Shown here: positions 8,809-17,720 of the stretch, in pieces
Layout: every line of letters begins with the position of its first letter
How positions within the stretch are numbered: the first letter of the stretch is position 1
Assembly: GCA_001898035.1 (NCBI GenBank)
Contig: MKRX01000005.1
Coordinates: 40,962 to 84,822 of the forward strand
Reading direction: 5' to 3'
Origin: Armatimonadetes bacterium 55-13
GTDB taxonomy: Bacteria > Armatimonadota > Fimbriimonadia > Fimbriimonadales > Fimbriimonadaceae
Length of the DNA stretch: 43,861 bases
The notes under the pieces: generated by a model
What the model was told of the DNA's origin: nothing
The model's database searches: none
What the model saw: only the letters and a program-made list of their open reading frames with translations
Position numbers and translations under genes: made by a program

Positions 8809-9432
8809 GTGAGCGAAGAATCTGTGAGCATCGATTTTGGCGCGATAAGCCACGACCTTGCCTACAGCATTCTTGTCGCCACCATCCATCCTCGCCCCAT
8901 TGCGTTTGTCAGCACGATCTCTGGGGAAGGCGCCTTAAACTTGGCTCCGTTTAGCTTCTTCATGGTCGGCGGATCGAATCCACCCAGTCTGGTCTTTAGC
9001 CCAACGTTGAGCCGGATGGGGGCTAAAGACAGCTTACGTAACGTGCAGGAGACAGGCGACTTCGTGGTCAACCTCGTCCACCGAGAAATGGCGGATTCTA
9101 TGAATCTGACGAGCAAAGGCTATCCAGCGGATGTTTCGGAATGGGAGATTGCCGGACTCACTCCGGCTCCCAGCGTCAAGGTCAAAGCGCCTCGAGTTGC
9201 CGAAAGTCTGGTCCAGTTTGAATGCAAGCTCTATCAGGTGATCGAGCATGGACATGGCCCGGGTTCGGCCCGATACGTGATTGGGGAGGTGCTTTACGCG
9301 CATCTACACCCCACGCTTTGGGATGGCGAGAAGGTGGTGGATGAGTTGGTTCGGCCCATCGCCCGAATGGGGGGACCTCACTATTTGGACACCAACGCCC
9401 TTGAGTTCTTTTCATTGGAACGGCCTAAGTGA
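8809..9432 (+). CDS. Flavin reductase-like / FMN-binding split-barrel protein
   Basis: A 207-residue protein of the flavin reductase-like domain family, cytoplasmic FMN- or FAD-binding proteins. The N-terminal segment YSILVATIHPRPIAFVST, then GALNLAPFSFFMVGGSNPPSLVFS, is the typical FMN-phosphate-binding part. RNVQETGDFVVNLV and the later LVQFECKLYQVIEHG are also family segments. Many members act as reductase partners of monooxygenases, but none is nearby here. The start is uncertain. GTG at 8809 has GGAGGA touching it, too close for normal spacing, while GTG at 8824 is 15 bp from the same element. Family clear, exact role unknown. Confidence 0.85.
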   Translation: MSEESVSIDFGAISHDLAYSILVATIHPRPIAFVSTISGEGALNLAPFSFFMVGGSNPPSLVFSPTLSRMGAKDSLRNVQETGDFVVNLVHREMADSMNLTSKGYPADVSEWEIAGLTPAPSVKVKAPRVAESLVQFECKLYQVIEHGHGPGSARYVIGEVLYAHLHPTLWDGEKVVDELVRPIARMGGPHYLDTNALEFFSLERPK

Positions 9433-9500
9433 GAAATCTGCGTCAAAGGGAGTAATCTCTTCGTCTTCAAAAGCTAGGCAATCGCCTACTTCACCAGCAC

Positions 9501-12500
9501 ATGCGTCTTAAGCGCGTCAAGATTTTTGGGTTCAAGACATTCGCGGACCGGACAGAGTTCAACGTCGATGGCGGCTTGATTGCGGTCGTCGGGGCGAACG
9601 GTTGCGGCAAGTCGAACCTGGTCGACGCGATATTGTGGGGACTGGGAGAAGGGAACGCGCGGCAACTTCGCGCCGCCAGCAGCCAAGACGTGATCTTCAG
9701 CGGCAGCGCGCGGAGAAAGGCGGTTGGGTTTGCCGAAGTGAGTCTTCTGTTCGACAACGAAGACGGCGCTCTGCCCATCGATACTCCCGAAGTCTCCATC
9801 ACCCGCCGGTTGACCCGATCTGGCGATAGCGAGTACTCGATCAACAAGCAGACCTGCCGCCAACGAGACATCTTCGAGCTTTTGGCAGACTCCGGATTGG
9901 GGCGAGCCGGTTATTCCATCGTTGGCCAAAAGGACATCGACAACGCCTTGGCGGCTTCCCCCGAAGAGCGCCGCGCTTGGGTGGATGAGGCAGCGGGTGT
10001 TCAACGGTATCGAGCCCGTAAGATCGAGAGTCTTCGGCGTCTAAGCTCCGCCAATCAGCATCTCTCCCGAGTCAACGACATCATCCAGGAGTTGGAGAGT
10101 CAACGGGAGCCGCTGCGGGAAGAGGCGGAAGTCGCCCGCAAGTACAAAACCACGCTGACTAGCCTCCGCGAGATCGAGTCTGGCTTGTTGATTAACGAAG
10201 TGGCGAAGGCGGTTCGCGAGGTCGAGGAACTCGAGAAGAAGATCGAAGAGTCCTCCAAGCTCGCCCGCGAAGAACTGATTCGGGCGGACCATATCGATAC
10301 CCAGATCCGAAGGATCGGTGAAGAAGTCTCGGCGCTGGAGAGCGAGATGGACTCCATCCGAGGTTTGCAGCAGGGCAGCTTGACGGCGATGGAGCGTGCC
10401 AACGCAGACCTTCGGTTAGCGGAGCAGCGCCTTCAAAGCCTGGACGATCTTGAGAAGAACCTGGGCGAGGAAGCGGGCAAGGGGCAAGAGCGGGTTAAGG
10501 AACTCGAACTTGAAATCGAATCGCTGATCGAGGAAGAGAAGCTCGAAATCGAGGGCTTGGACAAACTCCGAGTCGAGTTCGCCGGGGCCGGGGAAGAAGC
10601 GAAAGCGCTTCAAGACAAGCTGCGCTCCTTGGAAAAATCACTTCTCGATGCCCGAGAGCGACACAATTTGCGACTCCGTCAGGAGGCCCAGGCCGAACAG
10701 CAAAAGGAACGGGCCGGACTGGCGCGCCGCGAGTTGAAGGGGATCGAGGAATCTCTTCCGGACCTTGACGAAGCCGTCGCCGAGGCGAAGAAGGCGTTTG
10801 ACGAGCTATTCGGGGCGATCAAGGAACAGCAGGATAAGGTCAAGGCGATTGAGCAGCGACTGGCTCAGGACCGGCAGCAGGACGAGCAAGACGCCCAAGC
10901 ATCCCGCCGACTATTGGCGGAGAAAGCCTCGTTGGAAGGACGCCGTCGCGGTATTGAGGCGACCATTGAAACCCACGAGGGATTGAACCAGGGTGCGCGC
11001 GCGGTCTTGGAAGCCGCCGAACGAGGCGTTCTGAGCGCCACCTATACGCCGGTTGGCGAAGCGGTGAAGGTCGATAAGGACTTGGCGTTGGCGATCGAAA
11101 CGGCCCTGGGTGGTTCGGCGAATGATCTCATCGTCGATCAAGACTCGGATGCGAAAGCGGCCATCTCCTTCTTGAAGCAGCACCGCCTCGGTCGCGCCAC
11201 CTTCCAACCGATCCCTCTCATGCGGCCGTTTGAGCCCTCCTTTGAACTGCGGAAGGTCTTGGGGGAGCGCGGCGTTGTGGGGCGGGCGAGTGAACTCGTT
11301 GCCTGTGAGTACCGAGTCAAGCCGGTTATCGATAGCCTCCTCGGCCGAGTTCTGATCGTTGAGGACCTGGACACCTCGCTTCGACTCGCGAAGACCTCCG
11401 GCTGGAGCCGAATGGTGACCCTGGACGGGGAAGTCGTGCACAGTTCCGGCGCGGTTACGGGGGGACACGCGGCGAAGCAGGGCTACGGTTTGGTGCAGCG
11501 AAAGGCGGACCTTGCCGAACTTGAGAAAGAGATCGAGAAGATCGAACGGTTGGTTTCTGATGCGGAATCTCGGGCGAGAAAGCGTGGTTCCGAACGACAG
11601 AAACTGATCGATGAAGCCGCCTCGCTCAACGCTCAGGTCGGTGAGCATCAGGAAGAGGTCGATGAGGCAAGATCTTACTGGCAGACGCTGAACGAAGAGC
11701 TTCAGGCGGCGTTGAAAGCGAAACAGCGCCTGGAGCACGAGCTTGAGCAGCTTAAAGCGGCAGGGAGTGACCAGATTGAAGAAGTCGACGTTGCCGCCAT
11801 CGAGACCGAGCGAGACGAACTGATCCGTCAACTGGCCTCTCGGTCGGCGGACGCGGAGAGTGCGGAGACCCGCCTTCGGGAGAATGAGCAGCGTCTGGCG
11901 CAAGCTCAGATGCGCCTTTACACCGCGCGCAAGCGGTTAGAAGTCACTCAGGAGGCAGAAGAGGGCCGAGAGAAGCGACTTTCTCACCTGGAGCCGGATC
12001 GGGAAAAGGCTCGCCTTGAAATCAAGCGATCAACCGAGCTGGGCGATAAAGCGAGGCAGGACAAAGCGGAAGCGGACCAGCGACTGGAGAAGGCTCAGGA
12101 AGCCAAGCGAGGATTGCTGGAGCAGAACCTTCAACTCGTCGAAGAAGCGAAAGCCGCTCGCGCCAATGCGGGCAGCGTGGGCGATGGGGTTCACCAAGCC
12201 GAACTCAACCGCGCCCGAGCCGAATCTCGCCGCGCCTCGTCGCTGCAACGGCTCTTTGAAGAGTACGGATTAGGGGAAGAGGAGGCATTGGAACAGGAAG
12301 GGATGCACGAGGTCCCGCCCGATGCTTCCGCCATCGTTTCTCGGCTACGCAGAGACCTTAAGGCGATGGGCGACGTGAACGTTGGGGCTATCGAGGCGTT
12401 TGAGCGATTGACCGTTCGCTTTGATGAGTTAAGTGGCCAACAAAAGGACATTCTTGACGGGATCGAGCAAGTTGAGGCATCCATCAAAGAACTGGACAAG

Positions 12501-13028
12501 CTCACCCGGGAGCGGTTTCTCAACACGTTCTCACAGGTTCAGGTCCATTTCGAGGAACTCTTCACGAAGCTGTTTGGCGGTGGCGAGGGCAAGATTACGC
12601 TCACCGATGAAAACAACGTGCTGGAGTCCGGTATCGAGATCGAAGTCCAGCTTCCGGGTAAGAAGCGGCAACAACTGCAACTCCTCAGCGGTGGAGAGCG
12701 CGCCCTTTGCGCCTCTGCTTTCTTGTTCTCGCTCTTGAGGGTGAAGCCTTCGCCTCTCGTCGTTCTTGACGAGGTTGATGCGCCACTGGACGGCCGCAAC
12801 GTCGAGCGATTTGCCACGCTCCTTCATGAGTTCACGGACAACACTCAGTTCATTGTCATTACCCACAACCCGACAACCATCGAGCAGGCTCCGGTTTGGC
12901 TGGGTGTAACCATGCAAGAGCCGGGGGTTTCGATGCTCGTGCCGACCAAGGTTTCTACCCCCATTGCCACAGGAGAAGGAGATGCTGCAAGCGCCACTCA
13001 GTTGTCTCCGAGTCCCGCTATGGGGTAG
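9501..13028 (+). CDS. smc: Chromosome segregation protein SMC
   Basis: A 1175-residue structural maintenance of chromosomes ATPase, the usual length for bacterial SMC. The head starts with RLKRVKIFGFKTFADRT, and Walker A is GANGCGKSN at about residues 32-40. A long heptad-rich coiled coil runs to ~500. The hinge lies at about 510-660 and includes GEAVKVDKDLALAIETALGG and GGHAAKQGYG. A second coiled coil follows. The C-terminal head carries the ABC signature LSGGERAL near 1060 and Walker B PLVVLDEVDAPLD near 1085. It acts as a dimer with ScpA and ScpB, which are not in this window. The start has no obvious Shine-Dalgarno. Its last 11 bp overlap the convergent gene that ends at 13018. It is adjacent to no other segregation gene here. 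Confidence 0.97.
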   Translation: MRLKRVKIFGFKTFADRTEFNVDGGLIAVVGANGCGKSNLVDAILWGLGEGNARQLRAASSQDVIFSGSARRKAVGFAEVSLLFDNEDGALPIDTPEVSITRRLTRSGDSEYSINKQTCRQRDIFELLADSGLGRAGYSIVGQKDIDNALAASPEERRAWVDEAAGVQRYRARKIESLRRLSSANQHLSRVNDIIQELESQREPLREEAEVARKYKTTLTSLREIESGLLINEVAKAVREVEELEKKIEESSKLAREELIRADHIDTQIRRIGEEVSALESEMDSIRGLQQGSLTAMERANADLRLAEQRLQSLDDLEKNLGEEAGKGQERVKELELEIESLIEEEKLEIEGLDKLRVEFAGAGEEAKALQDKLRSLEKSLLDARERHNLRLRQEAQAEQQKERAGLARRELKGIEESLPDLDEAVAEAKKAFDELFGAIKEQQDKVKAIEQRLAQDRQQDEQDAQASRRLLAEKASLEGRRRGIEATIETHEGLNQGARAVLEAAERGVLSATYTPVGEAVKVDKDLALAIETALGGSANDLIVDQDSDAKAAISFLKQHRLGRATFQPIPLMRPFEPSFELRKVLGERGVVGRASELVACEYRVKPVIDSLLGRVLIVEDLDTSLRLAKTSGWSRMVTLDGEVVHSSGAVTGGHAAKQGYGLVQRKADLAELEKEIEKIERLVSDAESRARKRGSERQKLIDEAASLNAQVGEHQEEVDEARSYWQTLNEELQAALKAKQRLEHELEQLKAAGSDQIEEVDVAAIETERDELIRQLASRSADAESAETRLRENEQRLAQAQMRLYTARKRLEVTQEAEEGREKRLSHLEPDREKARLEIKRSTELGDKARQDKAEADQRLEKAQEAKRGLLEQNLQLVEEAKAARANAGSVGDGVHQAELNRARAESRRASSLQRLFEEYGLGEEEALEQEGMHEVPPDASAIVSRLRRDLKAMGDVNVGAIEAFERLTVRFDELSGQQKDILDGIEQVEASIKELDKLTRERFLNTFSQVQVHFEELFTKLFGGGEGKITLTDENNVLESGIEIEVQLPGKKRQQLQLLSGGERALCASAFLFSLLRVKPSPLVVLDEVDAPLDGRNVERFATLLHEFTDNTQFIVITHNPTTIEQAPVWLGVTMQEPGVSMLVPTKVSTPIATGEGDAASATQLSPSPAMG

Positions 13029-13797
13029 GTCCGTTTTCCCACACTCCTCTTCCCGAGCTTGTTCGAATCTGATAAATGTTGTCGCCCGAACGTATCCAGT
13101 AGGCGGGAACGATTCTTCCGGTTGGGGACACAGAGTAGGTTCCCCCGGTCAAGATAGTGAGCCGTGCGCCAGGATTGAACATGATGGCCTGGGGTTCATA
13201 AAACCAGGTCGGTCCAAGATCGATGTTGACCAGTCCATTGGCGGTTCGCAATACCAGCCCGGAGGCGATATTTGGACCAGTTCCAAAGGTGGTCATTCGA
13301 TCCACGGCGCCCGTAATCTCGATGACGTTGGGATCGGGGGGAAGTTGGGTGACAGGCTGAGCGATGTCCCAATACGGATATCCTTCTGGACGTCGTAGAG
13401 CAAGGACACTGTGTCCCACCTTCACCAGTTTGGCAAGAATCACTCCACGGCCGTCAACCATTATCTTCGATCCCGTCACTTGCACTTGATCCTTGAGATT
13501 AAGTTTCGTCTTCTGATTGTCAACAAACCAAGTGGGACCGAGTTCGACGACGGCGGTGCCACCGTTGGGCGCCTTTACGAGGATGGTAACTCCCTCGCTC
13601 ATGCCATTTCTGGGCTCCACTCTTTGAATTCCAGTAATGCGTCCGTCAAACGTGATCTGACTTCTTAGGTTGTAAAGCCGGTTGTAAGGTGAGTTGTAGG
13701 CATAGCCGTGCATTCGCGAATCTACGACAACGGTCTGGGTTACACCGATTCCTATGGTCAGGTTCGCCAGGATTAACGTTGCTAGGGTCTTTCTCAT
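13018..13797 (-). CDS. Secreted hypothetical protein with a duplicated domain
   Basis: Not recognised by family. I place the start at ATG 13797 (MRKTLATLILANLTIGIG, a signal peptide) because GGAGAG lies at a good distance before it; an in-frame ATG at 13809 would add four residues (MESN). The mature protein holds two similar units. The first (residues ~40-130) contains GRITGIQRV and VVELGPTWFVDNQ; the second (~150-240) contains VIEITGAVDRM and VNIDLGPTWFYEPQ. Both read like small beta-barrels with the shared phrase LGPTWF, and each is followed by a run of the type 'L-x-x-x-x-V-T-G-S / L-T-I-L-T-G-G'. This suggests an internal duplication of an OB-like domain. It overlaps the 3' end of smc by 11 bp on the opposite strand. 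Exported function unknown. Confidence 0.8.
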   Translation of the reverse strand: MRKTLATLILANLTIGIGVTQTVVVDSRMHGYAYNSPYNRLYNLRSQITFDGRITGIQRVEPRNGMSEGVTILVKAPNGGTAVVELGPTWFVDNQKTKLNLKDQVQVTGSKIMVDGRGVILAKLVKVGHSVLALRRPEGYPYWDIAQPVTQLPPDPNVIEITGAVDRMTTFGTGPNIASGLVLRTANGLVNIDLGPTWFYEPQAIMFNPGARLTILTGGTYSVSPTGRIVPAYWIRSGDNIYQIRTSSGRGVWENGPTP

Positions 13798-13853
13798 GTT
13801 GCTCTCCATTTACATCCGAATCCTTTGACGAAGATTCGGAGTGAAGAGGCGAA

Positions 13854-15014
13854 TTAGGCGAAGGAGATGATCGTCGGCGATCCACGCTCGATAAGTTCGA
13901 GGGTTGTGGTCGCGCCTGGGAGCGAAATCTTGATGAGGGGGGTGTTCAAACCTTCCCTGATTTCCCACGGAGCTAGATCAGGCAGGGCGAACTTTAGGCT
14001 TTCGGCTCCGCCTTGAGTGGCCATCATCCAGACCTCTTGCTCCGTAATAGGTTTTCCGCGATGAGTGCTCACTCGCAGCGCCTCCCGCATCTCAGCGAAC
14101 ATATCGATCACACCGCTGCTGGCTGGACTATCCATTCCCAAGCCCACCGGAATTCCGGCGTCTAACATCTCACGTATTGGAGCGGTCGGGCACTGAAGGC
14201 GCGTGTTTGACCTCGGGCAGTGGGCAATAGAGACTCTGCCTTCAGCAAGCGATTCGATGTCCTCCGCCGAGATATCGCAACAATGAACGAATTGAGCACC
14301 TGGCCGAACAAGTCCCAGATCTTTCAGGGTGGGAACGATGTCCTTTCCGGTTGGAATCACTTCAAATCCAAACTTTCGGTAGAAGTCTCCAATCTGTCCG
14401 GAACCGTCTCGGGTGAACTGAGACTCAAGCTCGGTTTCGGCGACGTGGATGCTGATTGGCTTATTGCTGGAGCCAAATTCGGCCAGAGTTTCGCGGTCGA
14501 CGGTGTGGTAAGCGTGGGGCGTGAGGTAGATCGGGCGGCGAATGATTTTTCCTTGGTCAACGGCCTTGGCTCTGATCGCGGCGATCTTGGCTTGGCGAGT
14601 ATCACGCTCGAAAAAAGTGATGGTCTCCTGAAAAATCACCCCATCGAGATTTGCTGAGAGAAGGGCGGTGGCCGCCGTGGGACGATCAGAGTGTTCACCA
14701 ATGAGGGCGACACCGGTCCGACGATTTTCATGTGCCGCGGTGATGGAGTCTCGTCGGACCTTGACTTCCGATTCGCCCATCTTCGCCTGAGTTATTTCGC
14801 GAATCCAATCCCAATAGGCCTCGGCCCGCATCTTGTCCTGGAGGCCCCGATATTCTAAATGCGAGTGGGCGTTGACAAACGCCGGAGAGATGACGAAGTT
14901 CTCTGGGATTCCGGTGTGGGGCCGGATTTGAGCGATGGTCTTTCCCTCCATCACCAACTCGACGCCAAGCTCAAGCTTGCCGTCGATGACGACTCCATAA
15001 GGTCTAAGGATCAA
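13854..15014 (-). CDS. Amidohydrolase-superfamily deaminase-like enzyme
   Basis: A 386-residue metal-dependent hydrolase of the cytosine deaminase / chlorohydrolase / S-adenosylhomocysteine deaminase branch. The first metal ligands are NAHSHLE (His50, His52). The next His is in ISIHVAETELE, another is in IAHCPRSNTRL, and the catalytic Asp is in GLGMDSPASSGVIDMF. This arrangement (HxH, H, H, D) is complete, so the enzyme is probably active. Purine- or nucleoside-type substrates are usual for this branch, and aminodeoxyfutalosine deaminase of the menaquinone futalosine pathway is one possibility, but no neighbour supports that. Its start overlaps the stop of the prepilin gene by 4 bp (ATGA), so the two are translationally coupled. 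The pairing is probably incidental to function. Confidence 0.82.
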   Translation of the reverse strand: MILRPYGVVIDGKLELGVELVMEGKTIAQIRPHTGIPENFVISPAFVNAHSHLEYRGLQDKMRAEAYWDWIREITQAKMGESEVKVRRDSITAAHENRRTGVALIGEHSDRPTAATALLSANLDGVIFQETITFFERDTRQAKIAAIRAKAVDQGKIIRRPIYLTPHAYHTVDRETLAEFGSSNKPISIHVAETELESQFTRDGSGQIGDFYRKFGFEVIPTGKDIVPTLKDLGLVRPGAQFVHCCDISAEDIESLAEGRVSIAHCPRSNTRLQCPTAPIREMLDAGIPVGLGMDSPASSGVIDMFAEMREALRVSTHRGKPITEQEVWMMATQGGAESLKFALPDLAPWEIREGLNTPLIKISLPGATTTLELIERGSPTIISFA

Positions 15015-15679
15015 AGCGGTGTCTGCCAGGCCTGCTGAAGCTGATCGAAAGAGAGCGACTTAACGTGAAAGTCTCCGAAGAGGGTGTTGTATCGGTATTT
15101 CGTGATCAGGCTGGCATAGGCGCTAAAGTCGTCATCTGGCCTGAGGGCACGTTCGGGGACATGCCAGTGCCCGGCTCCATCAAAGAGTACGTTCACGTTT
15201 GCCGGCAATTGGAAAGAAGTCTGACTGAAGGCTCTAAAGGCAATTTCCGTCCGGAAGAAATAGCTTGAACCATAAAGCTTATACATGCTGGGCGAGGCGT
15301 TGAAAGGCTCTGGGAAGTGATTATCCAAGACGGATGCGCCAGTGTCTCCCGGACACATAAATACGTCTTTGTTCTTGAGATAAGGCTGGAGAACCTCTGA
15401 CATCAGGGGCATATAGGGAATACGGGCGCGGAAATCAGGCTGGCTGTCCCAAATTTGAGGCGCCCACTTGTCGGATGCGTCCAAAGCATGAGGGAAGACG
15501 TCGTCATAATCTCCCATGTACATGACGATGGATTTTCCGATTTGATTGAGGTTGCTGATGCAGGCGGTCTTCTTGGCGGCAGCCTTGGCGCGAGCGAAGA
15601 CTGGGAAGAGAATGGCCGCAAGAATCGCAATGATCGCAATCACCACGAGAAGCTCAATCAAAGTAAAGGCTCGGCGCAT
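15011..15679 (-). CDS. Prepilin-type N-terminal methylation domain protein (pseudopilin-like)
   Basis: A 222-residue protein that begins with a class III prepilin signal: MRRAFTLIELLVVIAIIAIL, with phenylalanine at +1 and glutamate at +5 after the processing site, followed by a hydrophobic helix (AAILFPVFARAKAAAKK). The body (CISNLNQIGKSIVMYMGDYDDVFP) and the C-terminal GDFHVKSLSF match the abundant Armatimonadota/planctomycete pseudopilin-like family (related to DUF1559), whose members end with a 'DGHVK'-type motif. Prepilin peptidase would cleave after the Ala preceding Phe, and the protein would sit in the inner membrane or a type II/IV fibre. No secretion or pilus assembly genes are nearby, as is common for this dispersed family. 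No Shine-Dalgarno is evident. Confidence 0.9.
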   Translation of the reverse strand: MRRAFTLIELLVVIAIIAILAAILFPVFARAKAAAKKTACISNLNQIGKSIVMYMGDYDDVFPHALDASDKWAPQIWDSQPDFRARIPYMPLMSEVLQPYLKNKDVFMCPGDTGASVLDNHFPEPFNASPSMYKLYGSSYFFRTEIAFRAFSQTSFQLPANVNVLFDGAGHWHVPERALRPDDDFSAYASLITKYRYNTLFGDFHVKSLSFDQLQQAWQTPL

Positions 15680-15764
15680 ACCAACATAGTACGCGAATCG
15701 GGTGGGTCCTGGTTGCTAGGAATAAAGTGGAAATGTCAATGGCGAACCTGCCATAATCCAAAGT

Positions 15765-15784
15765 TGCGTCTTCACCTAGACGCA
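15765..15784 (+). promoter_or_regulatory. Inverted repeat ending at the start codon at 15784
   Basis: TGCGTC (15765-15770) and GACGCA (15779-15784) pair perfectly over an 8-base loop, and the last base is the A of the ATG. A CATAAT hexamer at 15752-15757 could be the -10, which would place the transcript start at about this hairpin. It could be an operator or a start-codon-masking hairpin. Inference only. Confidence 0.35.
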
Positions 15785-17613
15785 TGAGGGAACCCTTGGC
15801 AAAACCCGCAACACTAAAGCCCGAAGAAACCTTTGCAAGATCATACGTTGATCGCCTTATTCTGGAAAAACTGACGGAGATGGAGGCGGCTGTAAAATTG
15901 TCCGAGCTGGCCGATAAGCTCTCCGGCGACGGAATTGGCCTGGCCGCCGTTCGATCGCTTCTGGCGTCCAATCCGGATCGATTCGCATATCACGAGCGAC
16001 GCTGGATCCCGGCATCCCGCTTGATGGGCGTTGGCCGACCCCTGAACGAGCAGATCGCGATCGTTCTCCACGGATTCGGTGGTCCCATGCCGTTGAATCT
16101 CTTGGTCGCCGAGATCGCACGACTGCGACGCGACGAACCGGAAACGGTCGAAGCCAGCATCCGGCGGATTGCGGAAGTCGACATCCGATTTGTGTTGGAC
16201 ATCGAAGATCGCCTCTCCTTGACGAGTTGGGGATTTGTCGCTTCCGACGAGAAGACCGAGCGAGCCTACGCGCTCAACCAAATCACCGCCGAGGACGTTG
16301 ACGAAGTTGCCAAGAAGTTGGAAGGATTTGACTGGACCAAGCCGAATGCAGTCGCGGAAGCGATCACCAAGGTTGCTCCGGTAAGCCTCAAGGCTCTGGG
16401 CGCGGTGGCTTGGGGCGTTCTGAACCCACAAGATCCTCGCTCCGTGCACGAGTACGATGCTCGAGATTTCTACTCGGACGCGGTCACTACCGAGGGCTAT
16501 ATCTTCGCCCCGGACGGCGTGATTTACCCTGAGGCCGAGTCGAAGAAGTGGGTTAGCACGGCGATCAAGCTGGCTGACCGTCTTGCGCCGACCGTCGAAC
16601 TCGACGACGCTGCTCCTATCGAAGTCAAGGCCGAGGACGTGGACCGACTGGTCAACAAGATTTTGGGCTCCGAGCCTTCTACGACCGCGACTCGGTTGCT
16701 GGAAGAGTTCTACGAGATCACCCCCAGCAACAAGACGTTCCCAGACGACATGGCGAACCTTATGGCTTCGCTAAGGGGCGATGCCCGAGTCACCTGGGTT
16801 GGTGGAGATCGATTCCAGAAAGCAGGACAGATTGCCGACTTCGTCAACGAGGTCCCCGAGCCGTTCAAGTTCGTTCCGAGCGGCGTGCTGGATGAGGAAG
16901 GCGAGCCGATCGACATCGAACTGACGGACGACGGTCTTAGCTCCTCGCTCCGCAAGCTCCTTTCGCACCCGTTGGCCACGGACGTCCTGGATGAGGACAT
17001 CCTTCCGGCGCCGAAGACGATGCCGGAGAGCGTTCGTCTGGTGCTAAAGTCGATTCACCGAGAGCTGGGTACGTTCCCGCTCTGCCAATTGCCTACCGGT
17101 TGGTTGGATGCCGAGCCGAAGATTCAGGAGTTGATCTTCATCGATCCGAACGGCCGAGAGCTTCAGGTCTGGGTGAATCAAGAAGCGCGTCTGATGTTCG
17201 GTCTGATTGAGTGGTGGTTCGACCAGCCGATTGAAAGCGGCGGCGTCTTCACCCTGACCAAGACCACCAAGCCCAACGTTCTCGAATTTGCGTGGATGGA
17301 TCAGCCGGACCCGGTTGTTTACATCAGTTCGCAACGAATGGAAGAGCTTCGCCAGATCGGCGCTCGTGCCGATGGCATGAGCACGCTCGACATTCTGGTT
17401 GAGGTTATGGGCCACTGGCCGAAGGGCGCGGACTACTTGACCATCCTTGCGGAAGTCAACGTCGTTCGACGATCATCTCGACGACTGGTCGCCTCGCTCT
17501 TGTCAAGCTACCAGTGCTTCTATCAGCGATCGGGTTCGCCAGTTTGGCACTACGATGCGAAGAAGCTGGATCAAGGCTTCGACAAGACGAAGAAGAAGTT
17601 CATCAAGAAGTAA
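15784..17613 (+). CDS. Hypothetical protein, 609 aa, possible winged-helix domains at both ends
   Basis: Not recognised. No signal peptide or membrane segment is seen, so it is cytoplasmic, and it is acidic with a lysine-rich tail (KTKKKFIKK). Residues ~25-85 (LTEMEAAVKLSELADKLS, then GLAAVRSLLASNPDRFAYHERRWI) read like a winged helix of the HARE-HTH kind. The C-terminal part (ADYLTILAEVNVV, RRSSRRLVASLLSSY, then YQRSGSPVWHYD) has the same pattern of two helices plus a 'phenylalanine/tyrosine ... W' strand. Another similar unit may lie at ~95-155. The middle contains FAPDGVIYPEAESKKW. The arrangement suggests nucleic acid binding or a transcription-related role, but no catalytic motif is visible. 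It is followed 107 bp later by rpsT. It could be a lineage-specific conserved protein of Armatimonadota. Confidence 0.85.
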   Translation: MREPLAKPATLKPEETFARSYVDRLILEKLTEMEAAVKLSELADKLSGDGIGLAAVRSLLASNPDRFAYHERRWIPASRLMGVGRPLNEQIAIVLHGFGGPMPLNLLVAEIARLRRDEPETVEASIRRIAEVDIRFVLDIEDRLSLTSWGFVASDEKTERAYALNQITAEDVDEVAKKLEGFDWTKPNAVAEAITKVAPVSLKALGAVAWGVLNPQDPRSVHEYDARDFYSDAVTTEGYIFAPDGVIYPEAESKKWVSTAIKLADRLAPTVELDDAAPIEVKAEDVDRLVNKILGSEPSTTATRLLEEFYEITPSNKTFPDDMANLMASLRGDARVTWVGGDRFQKAGQIADFVNEVPEPFKFVPSGVLDEEGEPIDIELTDDGLSSSLRKLLSHPLATDVLDEDILPAPKTMPESVRLVLKSIHRELGTFPLCQLPTGWLDAEPKIQELIFIDPNGRELQVWVNQEARLMFGLIEWWFDQPIESGGVFTLTKTTKPNVLEFAWMDQPDPVVYISSQRMEELRQIGARADGMSTLDILVEVMGHWPKGADYLTILAEVNVVRRSSRRLVASLLSSYQCFYQRSGSPVWHYDAKKLDQGFDKTKKKFIKK

Positions 17614-17694
17614 AAACAGGCAGACGGGCCAATTCGCTAGGTCTTGTGGGAGGGATCCGATAAGGTTAGTGAGTTTGGCCCGGTGCTCCTGTGG

Positions 17695-17700
17695 TAAGAT
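17695..17700 (+). promoter_or_regulatory. Candidate -10 (TAAGAT) for rpsT
   Basis: TAAGAT lies 20 bp upstream of the rpsT start in the 107-bp gap after the 609-residue gene. A -35 is not convincing (TTTGGC at 17674 gives a 15-bp spacer). Low confidence. Confidence 0.25.
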
Positions 17701-17720
17701 AATCAACTCGAAAGAATCCT

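Noticed and set aside
10911-11903. 330-codon open frame on the minus strand
   Set aside because: It lies fully inside smc, antisense to the hinge and coiled coil, and reads as low-complexity arginine/leucine text produced by the opposite strand's codon bias.
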